Below are positions 7,445 to 13,617 of a stretch of 13,617 bases of DNA, one piece after another; positions within the stretch are counted from its first letter, which is position 1; every line of letters begins with the position of its first letter. Below the pieces are notes generated by a model that was given only the letters and a program-made list of their open reading frames with translations, did no database searches and was not told the DNA's origin. The stretch is taken from contig JAFGJU010000008.1 of assembly GCA_016928935.1 (NCBI GenBank), positions 1 to 13,617 of the forward strand. The letters run 5' to 3'. Both the position numbers and the translations under genes were made by a program. Source of the stretch: Candidatus Eiseniibacteriota bacterium (GTDB lineage: Bacteria; Eisenbacteria; RBG-16-71-46; JAFGJU01).

Positions 7445-8977
7445 TTAGAAGAGGTACCGGCCGTAGAGCATTACGGTCTGGTACTTCGCCTCCGCGTCGT
7501 AGCCGGGATCCTTATCGGGCTGGGTGGTCTTCTGTGAGAACGCCACGTCCACGGTCAGCTTGTCGTTCTTCAGGAAACAGCCCAGACCCGCGCTGAAAGC
7601 GTTGGATACGTAGTCATACTCCGGGACTCCCATGAATCGTTCCTCGGACGACCGGGAGTAGCCGGCTCGCAAGGCGAGCCAGGACAGGACCCTGTACTCC
7701 GCGCCCCCCTTGACATCCAACGTCTTGAAGTTGACGTCCTCCGGCTCGAACTTGGTCTTGTCCTCCAGCCTTCCTCGGTTGAGCACGAATTCAGCGGCCA
7801 CCAGCGCCTTTCCCATGAGCTCGTAAGAGGCGCCGGTTCCCAGGTTCCACTCGTCCAGAGACTGGTCGAAGTCGTCCATCCATACCAGAGCGTTGGGTCG
7901 CTGCCTATACCAGGAGTCCTCCAACAGCATGTCGAAGTACGCGCTCACCTTGAGCGGGATCCCCAACCCCTGCACGATCCAGCGCGTGGCCACGAAGTCG
8001 GACTCGAACGACTCGTCGCCCACCGTCAGCTTGCGGTGTATGTCGGTGTCCTCGGGGTTGATCAGGTAGCGGTCGGACCAGTTCATCAGCAGCGTCTGGT
8101 CGGATTCGTAGGAATAGTGCCTGTAGTTGACCACGCCGCGGAGCTTTCCCAACAGGTCGACCATGGCGTGGCCGGAATAGGTCGGCACCGAGCGCTTTCT
8201 CGTGTACGTGTCCTCGTGGAAAGCATCGTTGCTCTCCGACTCCACAAGCTGGGAACCGAGGTCGTAGCTGGCGCCCACCTGCAGCCATTTGAGAGGCGCC
8301 ACCACCGCGGCCGCCCCCGCACCCATGTAGTCACAGCTGTTCAGCACCTCGTAGCGCAGCCTAACCGGTCTCTTCTCACTCTCGAAGTCCCCCCATCCCC
8401 TCGCCCCGACGTAGAGAATGTCGGACATCTTGTGGGCGTAGTATCCCTGCACCAGGGTACCGACCGCCTCCATGTCAATAATGCTGGTGTCGGCGTACGC
8501 CACCTCGCTCTTGGGGTAGGCGATTCCGAGCGATTTGCGAAACAAGCGGCTGTCGATCCTCATGAAATCCAGGATGCGGGTGGAGACGGAAGCCCCGCCG
8601 GCGTAGACGTCCTGTCCCCTCAGCACCGCCAGCGCCCCGCCCTGCCAGACTCCGATATCCTGCCACCTGAATCCGTCTTTGACGTCGACCCATTTCCCGT
8701 AGGTGCCCCAAGCGTCGGCATTGCGCGTGTCCTTGTCCAGAATGAGCGCCGCGACGTTTCCCGTGAAGTCGTACAGGTTGACCTCGTTGTTCTCGTCCTC
8801 GACGGCTACGGTCAGGTCACCCATTCCGGCCAGCCGAATGGTTCCCGGGCCCTGAAGAAGCTTCACGTCCGTCCCGCTGAGCCAGGCCTCGTCCAGATAG
8901 GCAGAAGAGAGTTGCGGAATGGCAAGAAGAACTGCTGCGGTAACCAAGATAAGCCTGGCACATCCAGCTTTGCCCAT
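7445..8977 (-). CDS. Putative outer-membrane beta-barrel protein
   Basis: The protein has 510 residues, with a signal peptide at 1-26 (LILVTAAVLLAIPQLSSA, cleaved before YLDEAW) and no lipobox. The mature N-terminus has a segment, GTIRLAGMGDLTVAVEDENN, reminiscent of the start of PorV/FadL-like barrels (LGMGGAxVAxADD). The rest alternates polar and hydrophobic residues in repeated strands and ends in YGRYLF, with the terminal aromatic typical of BAM substrates. I do not recognise a precise family, and transport substrate or scaffold role is unknown. ATG 8977 has AAAGGAGA well placed upstream. It is the first gene after the sigma70-like promoter at 9104-9132 and leads directly into tldD. A link between a barrel and TldD/E is inferred from gene order only. 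Confidence 0.82.
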   Translation of the reverse strand: MGKAGCARLILVTAAVLLAIPQLSSAYLDEAWLSGTDVKLLQGPGTIRLAGMGDLTVAVEDENNEVNLYDFTGNVAALILDKDTRNADAWGTYGKWVDVKDGFRWQDIGVWQGGALAVLRGQDVYAGGASVSTRILDFMRIDSRLFRKSLGIAYPKSEVAYADTSIIDMEAVGTLVQGYYAHKMSDILYVGARGWGDFESEKRPVRLRYEVLNSCDYMGAGAAAVVAPLKWLQVGASYDLGSQLVESESNDAFHEDTYTRKRSVPTYSGHAMVDLLGKLRGVVNYRHYSYESDQTLLMNWSDRYLINPEDTDIHRKLTVGDESFESDFVATRWIVQGLGIPLKVSAYFDMLLEDSWYRQRPNALVWMDDFDQSLDEWNLGTGASYELMGKALVAAEFVLNRGRLEDKTKFEPEDVNFKTLDVKGGAEYRVLSWLALRAGYSRSSEERFMGVPEYDYVSNAFSAGLGCFLKNDKLTVDVAFSQKTTQPDKDPGYDAEAKYQTVMLYGRYLF

Positions 8978-9060
8978 AGCAAAGTCTCCTTTCAGTTGCC
9001 CAACCCCTTTTTTCGGTCTTGTGTCAGGAACGTCAGGGACGTCGAATGAACTCCAGATAG

Positions 9061-9079
9061 AACGCTAACTTGGAGCGTT
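9061..9079. repeat. Inverted repeat in the leader of the barrel-tldDE operon
   Basis: AACGCT-N7-AGCGTT forms a perfect 6-bp-arm inverted repeat just downstream of the predicted start site (near 9097). It could be an operator half-pair or a leader stem-loop. The same leader has the 10-mer GGAACGTCAG twice on the plus strand (9091-9100 and 9027-9036), the second followed by a degenerate copy GGACGTC (9037-9043). Confidence 0.4.
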
Positions 9080-9103
9080 GCACGCACTAAGGAACGTCAG
9101 AAG

Positions 9104-9132
9104 AGTCTAGAATCGGCGTCGCGCAGTGTCAA
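9104..9132 (-). promoter_or_regulatory. Sigma70-like promoter for the barrel-tldD-tldE operon
   Basis: On the minus strand a perfect TTGACA (9132-9127) is followed by a 17-bp spacer and TAGACT (9109-9104), a 4/6 match to TATAAT. Transcription would start near 9097 and give a leader of about 120 nt before ATG 8977. The -35 box begins two bases after the T-tract of the upstream gene's terminator, so the region is a compact terminator-promoter junction. Confidence 0.7.
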
Positions 9133-9134
9133 GC

Positions 9135-9165
9135 AAAAAAAGCCCCGAGCTCGGATGCCCGGGGC
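9135..9165 (-). terminator. Rho-independent terminator of the heme-domain lipoprotein gene
   Basis: On the minus strand, GCCCCGGGC and GCTCGGGGC pair in a 9-bp stem (one G-U) around a 6-nt loop, followed by seven Ts (9141-9135). It starts 26 bp after the stop codon at 9192-9194. This is a textbook intrinsic terminator and separates two transcription units on the same strand. Confidence 0.92.
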
Positions 9166-9191
9166 ACCAGTTGACCGTGTCGGCCGGAGAG

Positions 9192-10286
9192 TTAGCGCCT
9201 GAACTTGAGCGTCAGCGGAACCGACCCGCTGTGCAGCACTCCGGACCCGTTCATGAAGGCTATAGTGAAAGTGTAAGTCTTGGCCGGGTCGAACGCCACG
9301 TCGTTCAGCACGTCCGCCGTGTTCATGGCTCTCTTTATCTCCACCTGCCAGCGGCCGTCGTCCCACTCACCCTTTGCCTTTACGTCACCGCGGCTCCCGG
9401 TCGGATCCCTGACGATGTAGGCCGGCACGTAATCGACCAAGGGATCCCTGGGGTCGTTCCAGTTGAGCAGCGAGCCCGGGTTGACGGTGTCGCACGGAGT
9501 GAAGGCCTGCCCGAACGGACCCGGGTCGTATACGAACTTGGCAGGGCTCAACCCGCCGTTTTCGCCCTTGGCTATGTACCTCGGCACGTAGCCGACTCCC
9601 CTCAGGTTCGAGCCCCAGGGTGCGATGCCGTCGTCGCCGAGGAACCCGGTGGAATCCAGCACCATGTCGTCGCACCTGCTCACCGGGTCGGTCCTGGCTC
9701 TCATCCAGTACCACGCGTCGAAGCTGCCCGTCGCGGAGCCCCGTGCGGGCACTCTCATGCCGTTGTGACAGGCCAGCTGGCAACCCCTGGCGGCAAACGT
9801 CCCCTGCTCGTCGCTCACCGGGGTTATCTCGAACAGGATGCAGAACATGTCCTCTTTGCCTTCTTCACCCGGGAGCCTCGTCCAGCTCGCGGGGTTCACC
9901 AGGCTCCGGTCCACGTTGCAGTCCATGTTCTCCCACCGAGGGCCCTGATACACCAGGCGGTCGGGCAGCGCGTCGTCGGTGGAGTCGGCCCACTGCAGCA
10001 TGAAGTACACGGTGTCCGGGTAAGGGGTGTAGACCGATTTCATCCTCACATAGAAGCTGCCGCCGCCGTTGCCTTCGGCGTCGCTCATCGCAATCAGGAG
10101 CTCGGGCGCGGACAACCATTCCCTGTCTGTCGCATCTCCGTCTATTCGCGGAACGAGCGACGTCGGCACTGATTCCAGAACCAGTGCCGGAGAAGGCCAG
10201 GTGCTCTTCTCACTGCACCCGAAGGCCAAAAAGAGACACAGCGCCGAAGCGCCCACAGCCAGGAGAAGCGGAATGCGTTTACTCAT
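9192..10286 (-). CDS. Lipoprotein with ethylbenzene-dehydrogenase-like heme-binding domain and CxxxCH motif
   Basis: The 364-residue protein has a lipoprotein signal, with lipobox LAFGC and C24 as the acylation site. The body resembles the EB_dh/DOMON-like beta-sandwich that binds heme in ethylbenzene dehydrogenase gamma-type subunits. It begins with PRIDGDATDREWLSAPEL and YFMLQWADS, and has the family-like sequence GCQLACHNG followed by DAWYWMRARTDPVSRCDDM. CQLACH (C169, C173, H174) is CxxxCH, a variant of the CxxCH covalent heme site; whether heme is attached is not shown by sequence. Likely role is periplasmic or surface electron transfer (inference). ATG 10286 is chosen because GAGAGG precedes it and the lipoprotein signal follows; a longer frame to 10343 would start inside the -10 box. 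The gene has its own promoter and terminator, so it appears monocistronic. Confidence 0.85.
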   Translation of the reverse strand: MSKRIPLLLAVGASALCLFLAFGCSEKSTWPSPALVLESVPTSLVPRIDGDATDREWLSAPELLIAMSDAEGNGGGSFYVRMKSVYTPYPDTVYFMLQWADSTDDALPDRLVYQGPRWENMDCNVDRSLVNPASWTRLPGEEGKEDMFCILFEITPVSDEQGTFAARGCQLACHNGMRVPARGSATGSFDAWYWMRARTDPVSRCDDMVLDSTGFLGDDGIAPWGSNLRGVGYVPRYIAKGENGGLSPAKFVYDPGPFGQAFTPCDTVNPGSLLNWNDPRDPLVDYVPAYIVRDPTGSRGDVKAKGEWDDGRWQVEIKRAMNTADVLNDVAFDPAKTYTFTIAFMNGSGVLHSGSVPLTLKFRR

Positions 10287-10339
10287 CTGTAAAAACCTCT
10301 CATCCTCAGGAAACCCCCGACAGGCATATCGGTCAAAGA

Positions 10340-10368
10340 ACATTAAGCTCAGGGGTAGTCATTGTCAA
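10340..10368 (-). promoter_or_regulatory. Sigma70-like promoter for the heme-domain lipoprotein gene
   Basis: The minus strand has a perfect TTGACA (10368-10363), a 17-bp spacer and TAATGT (10345-10340). The -10 box is only a 3/6 match. A start near 10333 would give a leader of about 47 nt to ATG 10286. It shares the octamer GCTTGACA with the promoter at 9132. Confidence 0.55.
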
Positions 10369-10422
10369 GCCCAAAAACCGCGCGCCGACACGGTGACGCC
10401 GCCGGCCGTGACGGTTGCGTGC

Positions 10423-10434
10423 CGTAGCGCTACG
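10423..10434. repeat. 12-bp perfect palindrome downstream of the lipoprotein gene
   Basis: CGTAGCGCTACG is its own reverse complement and lies in the 200-bp gap (10287-10486) about 50 bp after the stop of the 441-residue lipoprotein gene. The gap also has a GC-rich stretch ending in five Ts (minus strand, near 10372-10376), which may act as a weak terminator, but I could not draw a stem as good as the one at 9135-9165. Confidence 0.35.
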
Positions 10435-10486
10435 CCGGATCCTTGGGCCCCGGGTAGCTGGATGGTGAGACGGGGGACGACGGAGG

Positions 10487-11812
10487 TCACCGGCGCGACC
10501 GGACGGCGCCGACGGCCTCAAACAGATCCTCCAGGCTCAGGTCGATGAACGAGTCCCGGCCCAAGTGGACGACGTCGCCTCCTTGTTGGACCATGTCGGC
10601 GTAGCCGTCGCCGTCGGAGTCGCCGTAGATGGTGTCACCGTACTTCTGCCTGACGATGGAGTGGTCGGCTCCTAGCAGATGGACGAGATTGTCGTGCCGC
10701 GAGGCGTACAGCCTGACCGCGTCGGGCTCACAGTCTTCGAAGTCCTGCAGCCGATCTTCGCGCGTGGGCGGCCCTCCTGCGTTCCTGACCTTGTGCAGGC
10801 CGTCCTGGTACCAGATGACGCCCTCCCACCGCCCGGACGAGTGTATCTCGTGCGCGAGCCCCACTCTCTTGCGCGCGGGCACGTCGCCGGTGAGTATGGC
10901 CCGAGCCAGCTCCAGCGCGGCGTCCTTGGGGATGAAATTGAGCTTTCTACCGTAAGAGGTCACGAAAGGTCTCAGGTAGGGTGTCTCGTCGACGGGGTCG
11001 AGCAGCTCCACCGTGAGGGAGAGCGAGTAGGAATACGGTTCTTGCGGGCAAGCGTCGTTCTCGAGGTCAAAGCTCAGGCGGAACCCGCACAAGAGCGGCC
11101 TCGGCCTTCCCTCCAGCGGCGTCCGGATGAGCGAGAAATCGTTCGCGTCCTGGCCCTGTTCGTACAGCGTGCAACACCTGAGCGCCACCTCCGGCAACCC
11201 GTCGGCGTCCGTGTCGTAGAAACAGAAAGGGCTCTCGCTGAACGGATACCATTGATTGTTCAGTCGCGACAGTTTCTGCAGGGCGAAATACCCCACGTGG
11301 TGCTCGCTCTTCCACTGGTCCGAGAACTGTGAGTAGCTGAAGTCCGTCAGGTGCCATCTGTCCTCGGACACGAACCACGCGTAGACCGGCAGTCTGCCCC
11401 CATGGTCGTAGTAGTATTCCACGGTCGTTTCCGCTTCCCGGCGGACGACGCGTCTGTCAACGGTTCCGTCGTCGTGGTAGTCGGCCGTGTAAGTATCACC
11501 CTCGGTGTCCTCGACGCCGTTGCCGTTACAGTCCTGCCAGAGGTAGCGGATAACGCCCAGGGTGCTGGCGGCAAAACGCTCAACCGGCTCGGCGTCGCAG
11601 TCCTTCTGCCTCTCGACGTGCGCCCACGCCTTTCCGCCCGACGAGCCGGGCGCGCCGGCTGCCGCGCCGACACCGGCCGGGGCCGCGGGAGCGGCTTCGT
11701 CGCCGCCGGCGCCGGGAGTCGTGGCCCCCTGCCGCGAGCATCCCGAGAACGAGACCGCCAGAAGGGTCGCCAGAAACAGTCCGGATAGCAACCTAGTCAC
11801 GCCTGCCACCAA
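10487..11812 (-). CDS. Lipoprotein of unknown function with DxDxDG-type acidic motifs
   Basis: The 441-residue protein starts with a lipoprotein signal (LLSGLFLATLLAVSFSGC, C25), then a low-complexity Ala/Gly/Pro linker (about 28-60) that would tether the body to the outer membrane. The body has three acidic loops resembling calcium-binding or FG-GAP/thrombospondin-3-like motifs: DCNGNGVEDTEGD (94-106), YDTDADGLPEV (199-209) and GDSDGDGYADM (397-407), and scattered Cys (C212, C213, C242, C255, C361). I do not recognise a family. The start is uncertain: TTG at 11812 abuts the hydrolase TGA (11815-11813), while GTG at 11809 is better spaced from the AGG in the overlapping AGGTGA. Both begin without ATG and suggest translational coupling. 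Cotranscription with the secreted hydrolase hints at a shared substrate (inference). Confidence 0.82.
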   Translation of the reverse strand: MVAGVTRLLSGLFLATLLAVSFSGCSRQGATTPGAGGDEAAPAAPAGVGAAAGAPGSSGGKAWAHVERQKDCDAEPVERFAASTLGVIRYLWQDCNGNGVEDTEGDTYTADYHDDGTVDRRVVRREAETTVEYYYDHGGRLPVYAWFVSEDRWHLTDFSYSQFSDQWKSEHHVGYFALQKLSRLNNQWYPFSESPFCFYDTDADGLPEVALRCCTLYEQGQDANDFSLIRTPLEGRPRPLLCGFRLSFDLENDACPQEPYSYSLSLTVELLDPVDETPYLRPFVTSYGRKLNFIPKDAALELARAILTGDVPARKRVGLAHEIHSSGRWEGVIWYQDGLHKVRNAGGPPTREDRLQDFEDCEPDAVRLYASRHDNLVHLLGADHSIVRQKYGDTIYGDSDGDGYADMVQQGGDVVHLGRDSFIDLSLEDLFEAVGAVRSRR

Positions 11813-13309
11813 TCACCTGAGCACGAGCGTCTTCCCCGTACGAATCGCGTCCGGGCTCACGGCCCTGTAGAAGTAGACCCCGGGGCGGACGGCCGTCCCG
11901 TCGTCAGCCTTGCAGTCCCAGGCGAACTCCAGCTCGCCGGGTCCGAACTCTCCGTCAGCCAGAGACCTGACCTTCCGGCCGTATACGTCGTAAATGACCA
12001 GAGTCACTCTCGAGCGCCCGCTCATGGAGAATCTGACCGCGCCGTGGGAGACGGGTCCGGCGCCGACGCAGGACGGCTCAGGCGCGCCGGTGTGCGGCGC
12101 CGTCTCCTGGGCGCTCTCGTTCGTCCCGACCCAATCGCCCTCGCCGTCTTCGCGCTGTCGCCGCCCGTCGCCGACGCCTTTGAGCCACGAATCGAGCCAG
12201 TTGTATGCCCTCACCTTCACCGGCGTCGGGAACTTGTGGCCGAAGGGATGAGTCAGGTTCTTGAACACTCGCTCCTCCCCGTAGATTCGCTCGTAAACCT
12301 GTTCCACCTCCGCGCACGCCCTTTCCGAGCTTTCGGCGGAGCCGGGGAAGATGGCGTCATTTTCGGCCGATATGTTCATGAACGGCCTGGGCGCGACGAG
12401 CGCAAGCAGCTCGTGAAAGTCGAACGGAAACACTCTCTTCTTGATGTAAGGCCCGAGCTCGGGCATGAACACGAAGCCAGCGTCACGGGCCCAGCGAACC
12501 GGCTCGGCGTCGTCACACATGCCCATGAAGCCGCAGCTGGACACCGACGCCTTGATCCTCTCGTCCACGGCAGCCAACAGGATGGTGCCGTAGCCTCCGT
12601 GCGAGTGGCCCAGGCAGCCGACCCTGGAGGTGTCGACTTCGGGCAGCGAGAAAAGCACGTTGACGGCCTGCATGGCCTCCCAGGTCATAATGCCGAGGGC
12701 GCTCCAGTGTGGGAACTTCCTGTAGACGGCCCTGGTGTCGCCGCAGGGGGCGCCAGCAACTCGCTCGCCGAAGGTGATGCCGTCCGGCGCCAGGACCACG
12801 TAGCCCCTTCTCACCAAGTCGAGCCCGTACGCGAGCGTCCTGTCCCCACCCAGCCCGACGACCTCTCTCTTGCCGCTGCAAGTGGTCTGGTGCAGAGCCA
12901 GGACCGCCGGCGCGGGCAGCGCCACCCCGTCAGGAATCAGCAGGTACGCCCTTACACGCTCTCCCGGCAGAGTCGAATACTCCACGGTCTTCCTGACGTA
13001 ACCCTCTTCCTGCTCCTCGGACACGAGCGTCAAGTCCGGGGGTTGGAGCTCCTCCGGATGAGGAAGGAGGAAGTCAAAGAGAACGTCCAGCATGACCGTC
13101 CGCTTCACGGCCCACTGCTCGGGCGACGTGACCTCAACGTAACCGGACCCGTCGACCCACAACTCCATCAGGCCGGCGAAGTCGACAGTCACCCCACACC
13201 TGGCCGATGGAACGGCCAGCCCAAGGCAGGCCAAGAGCAACACCGCCACAGCTGCTGCGGCAAGTTTCGCCGCACGCGGACCCGTCTTCGCTTCTCGTCT
13301 ATCCGACAC
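11813..13309 (-). CDS. Secreted alpha/beta hydrolase (acetyl-xylan-esterase-like) with C-terminal FlgD-Ig-like tail
   Basis: The 498-residue protein has a basic N-terminus and a signal peptide (about 1-38). An alpha/beta-hydrolase domain spans about 110-380. The nucleophile is in GHSHG (S236), the likely acid is D318 in SAENDAIF and the likely base H358 in GHKFP; LALHQTTCSGK (137-147) resembles the oxyanion-loop region of the Abhydrolase_7/acetyl-xylan-esterase-like families. An Asp/Glu/Gly-rich linker (about 380-415) leads to a beta domain (about 420-498: VTLVIYDVYGRKVRSL, WDCKADDGTAVRPGVYFYRA, TGKTLVLR) of the FlgD-Ig or type IX sorting kind. It probably cleaves an ester outside the cytoplasm; the substrate is unknown. 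The GTG start (13309-13307) has GGAGGA at 13313-13318. The next gene follows immediately. Confidence 0.9.
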   Translation of the reverse strand: MSDRREAKTGPRAAKLAAAAVAVLLLACLGLAVPSARCGVTVDFAGLMELWVDGSGYVEVTSPEQWAVKRTVMLDVLFDFLLPHPEELQPPDLTLVSEEQEEGYVRKTVEYSTLPGERVRAYLLIPDGVALPAPAVLALHQTTCSGKREVVGLGGDRTLAYGLDLVRRGYVVLAPDGITFGERVAGAPCGDTRAVYRKFPHWSALGIMTWEAMQAVNVLFSLPEVDTSRVGCLGHSHGGYGTILLAAVDERIKASVSSCGFMGMCDDAEPVRWARDAGFVFMPELGPYIKKRVFPFDFHELLALVAPRPFMNISAENDAIFPGSAESSERACAEVEQVYERIYGEERVFKNLTHPFGHKFPTPVKVRAYNWLDSWLKGVGDGRRQREDGEGDWVGTNESAQETAPHTGAPEPSCVGAGPVSHGAVRFSMSGRSRVTLVIYDVYGRKVRSLADGEFGPGELEFAWDCKADDGTAVRPGVYFYRAVSPDAIRTGKTLVLR

Positions 13310-13406
13310 TGTTCCTCCGGTTTCTTCCCCGGCGGCCGCCCGAGGCGGGGCAGGCGCCCGCCTTTGTCGCGGTCCGTGTGGCTGAGTGCGCCCCTGGGGC
13401 GCGGTA
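13310..13406. other. GC-rich intergenic region with inverted repeats between two FlgD-Ig-tail genes
   Basis: This 97-bp gap contains GCGCCCC-N-GGGGCGC (13388-13402), directly after the stop codon of the upstream gene, and another inverted repeat of GGCGGG/CCCGCC further on. Neither has a T-tract, so they may be stem-loops that aid termination or stability, not classic intrinsic terminators. No sigma70-like promoter is evident, so the hydrolase may be cotranscribed with the upstream gene. Confidence 0.5.
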
Positions 13407-13617
13407 CTATTCCGGCCTTAACAGCACGAACTTGGAACTCACTTCGCCCCGTGCGCTCCTGAGGGCGACAAAGTAGACCCCCGGGGCGACCCGCCTGCCG
13501 TCCTCGTCCCGGCCGTTCCACACGACGGCGCCGTCACCGGCCGAGCCGCCGGCCAGTCTCTTGACCAGCCTGCCGCCCGCGTCCAGCACCACTACGTCCG
13601 CCGGCTCCGGTCCCGCC
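13407..13617 (-). CDS. C-terminal end of a protein with FlgD-Ig-like tail (5' part outside window)
   Basis: The last 69 codons of a gene are visible, open to the window edge and ending in TAG (13409-13407). The sequence VVVLDAGGRLVKRL, then WNGRDEDGRRVAPGVYFVAL and SSKFVLLRPE, matches the ending of FlgD-Ig-like and type IX sorting C-terminal domains, whose typical form is IYDxxGRxVRxL, WDGxDxxGxxVxxGVYFYRL, xxKxxLLR. The main domain lies outside the window, so its activity is unknown. The tail is similar in pattern to that of the hydrolase 97 bp downstream, suggesting the two proteins share a secretion or anchoring route. Confidence 0.85.
   Translation of the reverse strand, partial: AGPEPADVVVLDAGGRLVKRLAGGSAGDGAVVWNGRDEDGRRVAPGVYFVALRSARGEVSSKFVLLRPE

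Noticed and set aside
10287..10343. In-frame upstream extension of the heme-domain lipoprotein to 10343
   Set aside because: It would start inside the predicted -10 box and would place 19 residues before a clear lipoprotein signal; ATG 10286 has a ribosome site.
12044..13462. Long plus-strand open frame (472 codons) antisense to the hydrolase, and similar ones at 1794-2750 and 5943-7130
   Set aside because: They lie opposite genes with clear families, have no signal peptide, motif or plausible ribosome site, and have compositions rich in Arg, His, Val and Pro typical of antisense frames in GC-rich DNA.

Overview
The window is about 13.6 kb of GC-rich bacterial DNA. Every gene I can support lies on the minus strand, and the plus-strand open frames look like antisense shadows. 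I see no rRNA, tRNA, CRISPR array or insertion sequence. The protein repertoire suggests a Gram-negative member of the FCB group or a neighbouring candidate phylum (Eisenbacteria, Krumholzibacteriota and Zixibacteria are examples). The reasons are a TonB-dependent receptor with an N-terminal carboxypeptidase-regulatory-like domain, lipoproteins, DxDxDG-type acidic motifs, and two proteins ending in a FlgD-Ig-like or type IX-like C-terminal domain. Rank below this is inference.

Reading in the direction of transcription (high to low coordinates): 13617-13407 is the C-terminal end of a protein with a FlgD-Ig-like tail. 13309-11813 is a secreted alpha/beta hydrolase with the same kind of tail, and it directly abuts (TGA then TTG/GTG) a lipoprotein gene of unknown function at 11812-10487. 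A sigma70-like promoter near 10340-10368 then drives a lipoprotein at 10286-9192 that resembles the ethylbenzene-dehydrogenase heme domain and carries a CxxxCH motif. This gene ends in a strong intrinsic terminator (9165-9135). A second sigma70-like promoter begins two bases beyond the T-tract (9132-9104) and drives a three-gene unit: a putative outer-membrane beta-barrel (8977-7445), tldD (7430-5988) and tldE/pmbA (5970-4618).

A 394-bp intergenic region (4617-4224) holds a near-consensus sigma54 (-24/-12) promoter with an upstream palindrome that could be an activator site. Downstream are a TonB-dependent receptor (4223-1536) and, 36 bp later, an exported acidic, cysteine-rich protein (1499 to beyond the window edge).

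The common theme is the cell envelope. Six of the eight products carry a visible export signal or, for the partial one, a sorting-like tail. Only the TldD/TldE protease pair looks cytoplasmic. Most worth following up are the sigma54-type control region of the TonB receptor operon, the barrel-tldD-tldE operon, and the secreted hydrolase plus lipoprotein pair. I do not see a clearly new defence or mobile system.
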